Of a stretch of DNA of 64,000 bases, positions 59,129 through 64,000 are shown piece after piece. The notes beneath the pieces are model-generated. The model did not search any database. It saw only the letters and a program-made list of their open reading frames with translations, and was not told the origin of the DNA. Position 1 is the stretch's first letter. Every line of letters begins with the position of its first letter. The stretch is taken from positions 5,700,001-5,764,000 of the forward strand of contig CM069613.1 of the NCBI GenBank assembly GCA_035771175.1. The letters run 5' to 3'. The DNA comes from Paratinospora sagittata. Its lineage: Eukaryota > Streptophyta > Magnoliopsida > Ranunculales > Menispermaceae. A program made the position numbers and the translations under genes.

Positions 59129-60202
59129 CCTAAAACCCTCTTATGACAAGGTTAAGTCCCCCTATTAGCCAGATAGATGGGTCCAACAAAAGTCATAAGG
59201 TTTTCTCAAATCAATGCATCATTCAAAACATTAGAACACATTCATGCTTTTAAGATACAATATATATAAGTGATATGATGACATAAAAGATATAATCATA
59301 AATGAAGTCTACTCACAACCAAGCCTCGCGAGAGTACTTAACCACACACGATCACCAAACCGAATCAACCCAATCAAGATCCTGAAACATACATCAATAT
59401 CCTACCATACATTAATTTCTATGCTCAATCACATAGACATTACACATCAACCCTAAATCAACCCACATATAAACAATAGGCCTAAATCCCATCTAATCCC
59501 ATCATTCAACTCAAATCACATGACTTAGGCCTCTAATGCATAGTTCTCATACATAAACCATTCTATTAATCAAAAATACTGATTTTCAATTCCTTTAGGC
59601 ATAAACATGCCCAAATTGGGTCACTTGATCACAAGTAGGCCTAACCCATGATATGGTCACAACCACCAAATCAGTAGCATAATCAACTCTAATCATGTTT
59701 AATTAAACATAAGTTGCATCAATTCAATGATTCTAGGCCAAAAGCATCAAAAGCCCTAAAATATGAAATTTTCCATACTTAGGCCATATTGCCGATTTAC
59801 ACTAGGTCACCATGTTCAACCATGTATATCACTGATTTTGCATCATGGGTTCATCAACAATGACAACTAGGTCAACATAGTTGATATGCAAGCTATTTGG
59901 AAAGGTCTAAGTTCATATTCTAAATTTAGGTCTAATACAAGCAACCCTACCAATTCTTCACATGTATTATTCTGTTCAGATGTATCAATCTATCAACAGA
60001 AATATGTAATCACAAAATCAACCGTACAGATTGAATTATGTGAAGAAACAAACCTTCTGTCCAAATATCAGCCCAATCCAACGGTGGACCTAAAGGATAT
60101 GTATCTTTGATGAACAAGTATCTAATCAGACAGTTTCTCCTTTCCTGCTGCAAATACCCGAACTCAGATGACTATAGCACACAAAAGACTAAACTCATAC
60201 AC

Positions 60203-60556
60203 ATCTCCACCGTTCAGAATATAGAAATATCTGTTATAAACTACATACCCAAATTTTATATCCATCCAACGGTAGATTGATGAGATCTACAAGTTTGACC
60301 GAAACGGCACAGAAACCCAGAAATTCTGACCAGCTTTGTTTGAGAGGTTATATCTCTTGGACAAAGCCTCTAATTAAGATCTCCACCGTTCAGATTGTAG
60401 AAATATTAGTTTTAAACTACATACCCTAATTTGATATCCATCCAACGGTAGATTTAGAAGATCTATAAGTTTGAGCGAAACGGTGCGAGAAATCCAGACT
60501 TTCCGACCAGCTTTGTTCGAGAGGCTAAATCTCTTAGAAGAAACCTCTGATATCCA
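60203..60556 (+). repeat. 176-bp tandem duplication in the gypsy-1 LTR
   Basis: Units start at 60203 and 60379 with ATCTCCACCGTTCAGA; both contain TATCCATCCAACGGTAGATT and GACCAGCTTTGTT. The copies have diverged by more than 10%. The sister LTR (about 22430-22600) has one unit. Confidence 0.85.
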
Positions 60557-60779
60557 TCTCTTAGAATGAAGAACCATAAGCTACGAACGTGCTGATAAAA
60601 GTTGAGCTCAATCTGACCGTATATTCCAAAGATCCACCTCTTTGATGGAAACGTCGCAGGGATCTTCCTCCTGCAACTCTCTCCTTCCTTCTCTTCTTCT
60701 TTCCTTTATCTTCTTTTCTTTCTGTTATCTTCTTTTCTTTCTCTTCTTCTTTCCTTTCTCTCCACTCACCTCTTTCTAG

Positions 60780-60921
60780 CAATTCCTTGATTCCCTCCTT
60801 GATTCTCTCCTTGATTCTCTCCTTGTTTTCTTCCTTATTTTCCTCCTTGATTCTCTCATTGATTCTCTCCTTGTTTTCCTCCTTGTTTTCCTCCTTGATT
60901 CTCTCCTTGATTCCCTCCACT
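60780..60921 (-). repeat. 12-bp minisatellite in the gypsy-1 LTR
   Basis: About twelve units of CTCCTTGATTCT/CTCCTTGTTTTC. Read on the minus strand it encodes a repeating KERIKEENK peptide, explaining the spurious open frame there. Confidence 0.9.
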
Positions 60922-61363
60922 CATTCTAGCACTTCCTTGAGGGCATGAGACACTTGTCCACTTTCATGCACCAACCTTCACATGTGTTGGTCTCATACTA
61001 CCCATACCAACCACATGTACTCTAACCAATTTCATGCTTCCATGTATTTTAAATGTCCAATCCATTTAATACACCAAATTTTCATTCTCATTTATCCTTT
61101 TATTCAATCAATCCTAACCCATATCAATTCATGGTTTAATGAGCCCATGCATAAATCATAACATATGCATTATACTTTAATTTAACATGACTCATATACA
61201 ATTTATGATACATATATTTATATACATTATCAGGCATCAACTATACAAACACTAAACAATTATCAAACAAATACCAAACATATCAAGACAACACATAGAG
61301 TTTGGGCAAAAATGCAATTGGGTTATGGGCTAGATGAAATAATTTTCGGGGAGTCACATAGAG

Positions 61364-62605
61364 TGATGCATCTTTCTTGCCTCTGGCTACTACCAAGTTT
61401 CCTTTGGTCAGCTTCCATTTTCCTTCACCAAAGTTATTATTGTAGCCGTCGTCATCAAGCATTTTGGTGGAGATCAAATTGAGGCGGATATCTGGAACAT
61501 GCCTCACATCTTTCAAGAGTAACCTGTATCCAAGGTTAGTTTCTAAATAAATATTACCGATGCCAATAATTTTGGATGCATCATCATTTTCCATCCTCAC
61601 TCGTCCAAAATCACCTTGCGTGTAGGCTGAGAAGAAATCTCGTCGTGAGGTGACATGGTAGGATGCACCTGAGTCAACTACCCATGTAGAGTCTTGACAT
61701 GCAAGGTTGACATAATCAGCATCTCGAACAACGATGACTTCTTCAGTGAGAGTTGCGGTGTCATTTGTTCGGGTTTCTGCTTCTTGATTTCTGGATCGTT
61801 CTGCTTTTAACTTTCGACATTCTCGAATGAAATATCCGGGCTTGCCGCAGTGATGACACTTCTTGTCATGCCACGATCTGGACTTTGAGCGTCCTCTTTG
61901 CTGACTTTGGTTACGAGGATTTCTGCTTTTACTCCTTTCGTGCCATTCTTGCTTGCCTTGTTTTTTCATGACAAGTGCTTCAGTTTCAGGAGTATAACCA
62001 TTGTCTTTTCGTCGAGACTTTTCGTTCAGCATTCTGTCTTTTACCATATCCATGGTAAGCTTGCCGCCAGGAGCTGAGTTACTAACTGACACAACTAGAG
62101 TGTCCCAACTTTTTGGTAGAGAACTCAGCAACAACAACGCTTGTAGCTCGTCATCTACGATCATCATCATAGAGTTGAGTTGATCAACAATGCCTTGGAA
62201 CTCACTCATGTGTTCTGATATGCTGCTTCCATCTTTATACTTCAAATTGACTAATCGTCGTATCAAATTAGCTTTATTCTGTACGGTTGTCCTCGCATAC
62301 ATTGTCTCCAACTTTTGCCAAAGAACGTAAGCATCGTGTTCATTAGCAAAATTTTGAAAAATGCTCTTGTCGATCCATTGTCTGATTTGAGCAGCACACT
62401 TTCGGTTCAGCACGGCCCAGTCAGCGTTTGTGCTGTTTGTTTTTGGTGTCTTGTCATCTGTCGAAGTTGTAGTCACGACTTTCTCCTTTGGCATTATAAT
62501 TAGCTTCCATAGATCTTTAATGTATAAAATATCCTCCATCTTCGGCTTCCAAATTGCATAATTAAATGCAGTCAACCTGATCATATTGCCTGTGCTCTCC
62601 TCCAT
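61364..62605 (-). pseudogene. Copia-1 gag and protease, cut by the gypsy insertion
   Basis: Opens MEESTGNMIRLTAFNYAIWK at 62605 and runs unbroken through a UBN2-type gag domain (ETMYARTTVQNKANLIRRLV). A CCHC zinc knuckle (CHHCGKPGYFIREC, about residues 248-261) and the protease start WVVDSGASYH follow. At DASLY the frame passes into gypsy LTR DNA. The same codon context resumes at 56538 on the other side of the insert, with CTCTA duplicated. Confidence 0.94.
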
Positions 62606-62814
62606 TTGAGTCGTCAGTCAACAGGTTTCGCGGAACTTGACACTTTTCTGACGATAAATAGTACTCTATGAATAGTACCCTTGCAAATAGTACCTCGTGA
62701 ATAGTACTACTATTCAAAATAGTACTTGTCGACAAAACAGTACCGTATACATAAATAGTACTATATGTATGAACAGTGCCTTCGCTGAAAACGACCCAAG
62801 CTCTGATACCACTT

Positions 62815-63375
62815 TGTTGGGAAAATCGATGGTTGTAAAGAAATAAATTCTACAATCCCAGGATAATTTCCCAAACTAAAAATACAACAAAGATAACACC
62901 AAAGATTTTAGCGTGGAAAACTCTCCAAAGATGAGGTAAAAACTACGGGACCCGTAGGCCTCTTAAAGACTTCCACTATAATATAATGGGATTACAAACT
63001 TCACCTTTCGGTGGATCTCTCACAAATATACAATATCTATGCATCTTCAATTTGTGGATAACACATTACAAATTGGCTCACACTTTTTCTTCTCAAAAAA
63101 ACTCTCTTTGAGACTCTCTAGATCTCTCCGAATGAATTTTCAAGTTGAAATTAAGGCTCTATTTATAGAGCTAAAATAGGGGCATTTTTGTAATTGCTTT
63201 GGAGCTTTTCACGTGATTCTTGCTGCATTCCCATGCTGAAAATTTCAGCCGCCCTACGTGAAGTTTGTTGTTGCCGCCCCATGCATCCCATGCATATGTT
63301 GACTGCCCACCTTGTTGCTTGTTCCATGCATAGCCCACGTGACATCATGTTTGCTGCAGGAGAGGTGGACCAACA
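62815..63375 (-). repeat. 5' LTR of Copia-1
   Basis: 561 bp; TATAAATAG box near 63166 on the minus strand. The primer-binding site follows after 2-3 nt. The leader 62606-62800 contains six or more AATAGTAC words. Confidence 0.93.
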
Positions 63376-63495
63376 AGCTTGATGTTCAATTCATTGGTGT
63401 TAGAAGTCTGGATCCGCCATTAATGGCTTTAAGATCTCCATCAGAACTTCTGTGAATTGACGCAGAAGACCTGGCCTCGCTGCGCTCTGATACCA

Positions 63496-63766
63496 TGTGA
63501 AAGTACAAAATCAAGAAACCAAAGAAACGAGAACACTCAAAACAGATGAAGTTATTCTCTGTAATTTCCAATACATTAAATTAAAAAATAGTTTACAACA
63601 GTGGTATTTATATACAGATAGAACAAGACTTGTTATCCCAGCTTATAGACAATAACAACCATCTATAATTTGGACACAAAATAACTAACTCAACAGAAAT
63701 ACAAAACAGTAGCTGAAATGACCAACTTTCCCTCCAACTGTAGCTCAAGACTTTCTTTCACTAACA
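63496..63766 (-). repeat. 5' LTR of Copia-3
   Basis: 271 bp with TG...CA ends and a TATATAAATACC promoter box near 63613 on the minus strand. It ends exactly at the primer-binding site. No second copy in the window. Confidence 0.75.
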
Positions 63767-64000
63767 CTTCGAGCTCATTAGACGTATCACGAGTACTGAT
63801 CTATGAGTTTGAGGGGATACAAAGAAATGAGGGAGACCATATAATAATGCCATTATCGAAACTTTGGTAATATATGATTGGATATGTTACTTTATGTTAT
63901 TGTATGTTGTGTTATCATATACTTAAAAAATAACGTTTTTTTTTTTACTAATTACTGGCGATTCGAAATTGTCAAAATAATTGTGGATCTTTGAGATCAA
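63767..64000. other. right-edge spacer
   Basis: AT-rich DNA beyond the Copia-3 LTR; nothing recognised. Confidence 0.6.

Larger units (their letters stand above)
56539..61358 (-). mobile_element. gypsy-1 derivative inserted in Copia-1
   Basis: 4,820 bp flanked by TAGAG (56534-56538, 61359-61363). On the minus strand: LTR 61358-58242 (TGTGACTCCCC to GTCGCCACA), a primer-binding site TGGTATCAGAGCC two bases later, gag, then a 270-bp tail ending GGGCATGACA. Pol is absent. The tail does not resemble the end of the LTR, so the two element ends come from different sequences, yet they were integrated as one unit. Confidence 0.88.
58242..61358 (-). repeat. 3.1-kb LTR of gypsy-1
   Basis: 3,117 bp with TG...CA ends, homologous to 20704-26873 minus the nested element. 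It carries three internal tandem arrays absent from that copy (58965-59128, 60203-60556, 60780-60921). It has no coding region; the lysine/glutamate-rich frame near 60600-60900 comes from a 12-bp repeat. Confidence 0.92.
53215..63375 (-). mobile_element. Ty1/copia element Copia-1, split by a gypsy derivative
   Basis: LTRs 53215-53789 and 62815-63375 have TGTTGGG/CCAACA ends. The target duplication is AGCTT (53210-53214, 63376-63380). The primer-binding site TGGTATCAGAGC (about 62812-62801) and the polypurine tract GGTGGAGAGGGAGAT (about 53804-53790) are in place. Without the 4.8-kb insert it is about 5.3 kb, a full-length Copia. The LTRs differ by a few substitutions and a roughly 14-bp indel, so insertion is fairly recent, yet pol has several frame breaks. 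Confidence 0.95.
52966..63766 (-). mobile_element. outer Copia remnant (Copia-3) split by Copia-1
   Basis: On the minus strand: 5' LTR 63766-63496 (TGTTAGTGAAAG to TACTTTCACA), a primer-binding site TGGTATCAGAGCG directly after it, a short gag start to 63376, then, beyond the 10.2-kb Copia-1 insertion, the next gag codons at 53214-52966. No pol and no 3' LTR remain in the window. Confidence 0.82.

Noticed and set aside
60561..60920. 119-codon Lys/Glu-rich frame
   Set aside because: Produced by a 12-bp minisatellite within the gypsy-1 LTR.

Overview
The window is nuclear DNA of a flowering plant, most likely a woody eudicot. Four plant-type genes carry GT-AG introns in AT-rich DNA, and roughly 40% of the window is LTR retrotransposon. 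I see no bacterial, organellar or viral gene set, no CRISPR array and no convincing functional tRNA or rRNA gene.

Genes. (1) 3553-13252, plus strand: a 14-coding-exon NIMA-related protein kinase (NEK), about 625 aa, with complete catalytic motifs. Its introns hold a 155-bp-arm hairpin repeat and a decayed RTE-type LINE tail. (2) 17253-18805, minus strand: a three-exon IQ67-domain (IQD) calmodulin-binding protein, 438 aa, convergent with NEK. (3) 31672-35228, plus strand: a six-exon, 227-aa secreted protein with two EGF-like Cys clusters and a likely GPI-anchor tail; intron 2 holds a tRNA-derived SINE. (4) 35860-38474, minus strand: a four-exon, 243-aa LIFEGUARD/BI-1-like seven-helix membrane protein, convergent with gene 3. 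All four reading frames close across every splice junction.

Repeats. 20704-26873 is a 5'-truncated copy of a roughly 3.1-kb Ty3/gypsy LTR, split by a second, internally deleted gypsy element (23056-26553, target duplication TTCCA). 38475-43070 is repeat-rich and holds remnants resembling CACTA transposon proteins. 43076-47856 is a decayed Copia element (target duplication TATAT), and 50285-52594 is a deleted relative. 52966-63766 is a three-level nest: a Copia gag/LTR remnant, split by a second Copia (53215-63375, target duplication AGCTT), itself split by a gypsy derivative (56539-61358, target duplication TAGAG). The gypsy derivative has two termini that do not match each other.

The genes are separate housekeeping, signalling and cytoskeletal loci; nothing suggests a cluster or pathway. 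I found no clearly new biological system. The points most worth a second look are the gypsy derivative with mismatched ends and a pol III-like box pair, the long hairpin in a NEK intron, and two copies of one LTR that amplified different minisatellites. Exon borders were placed by reading splice signals and frames by eye; UTR limits are approximate.
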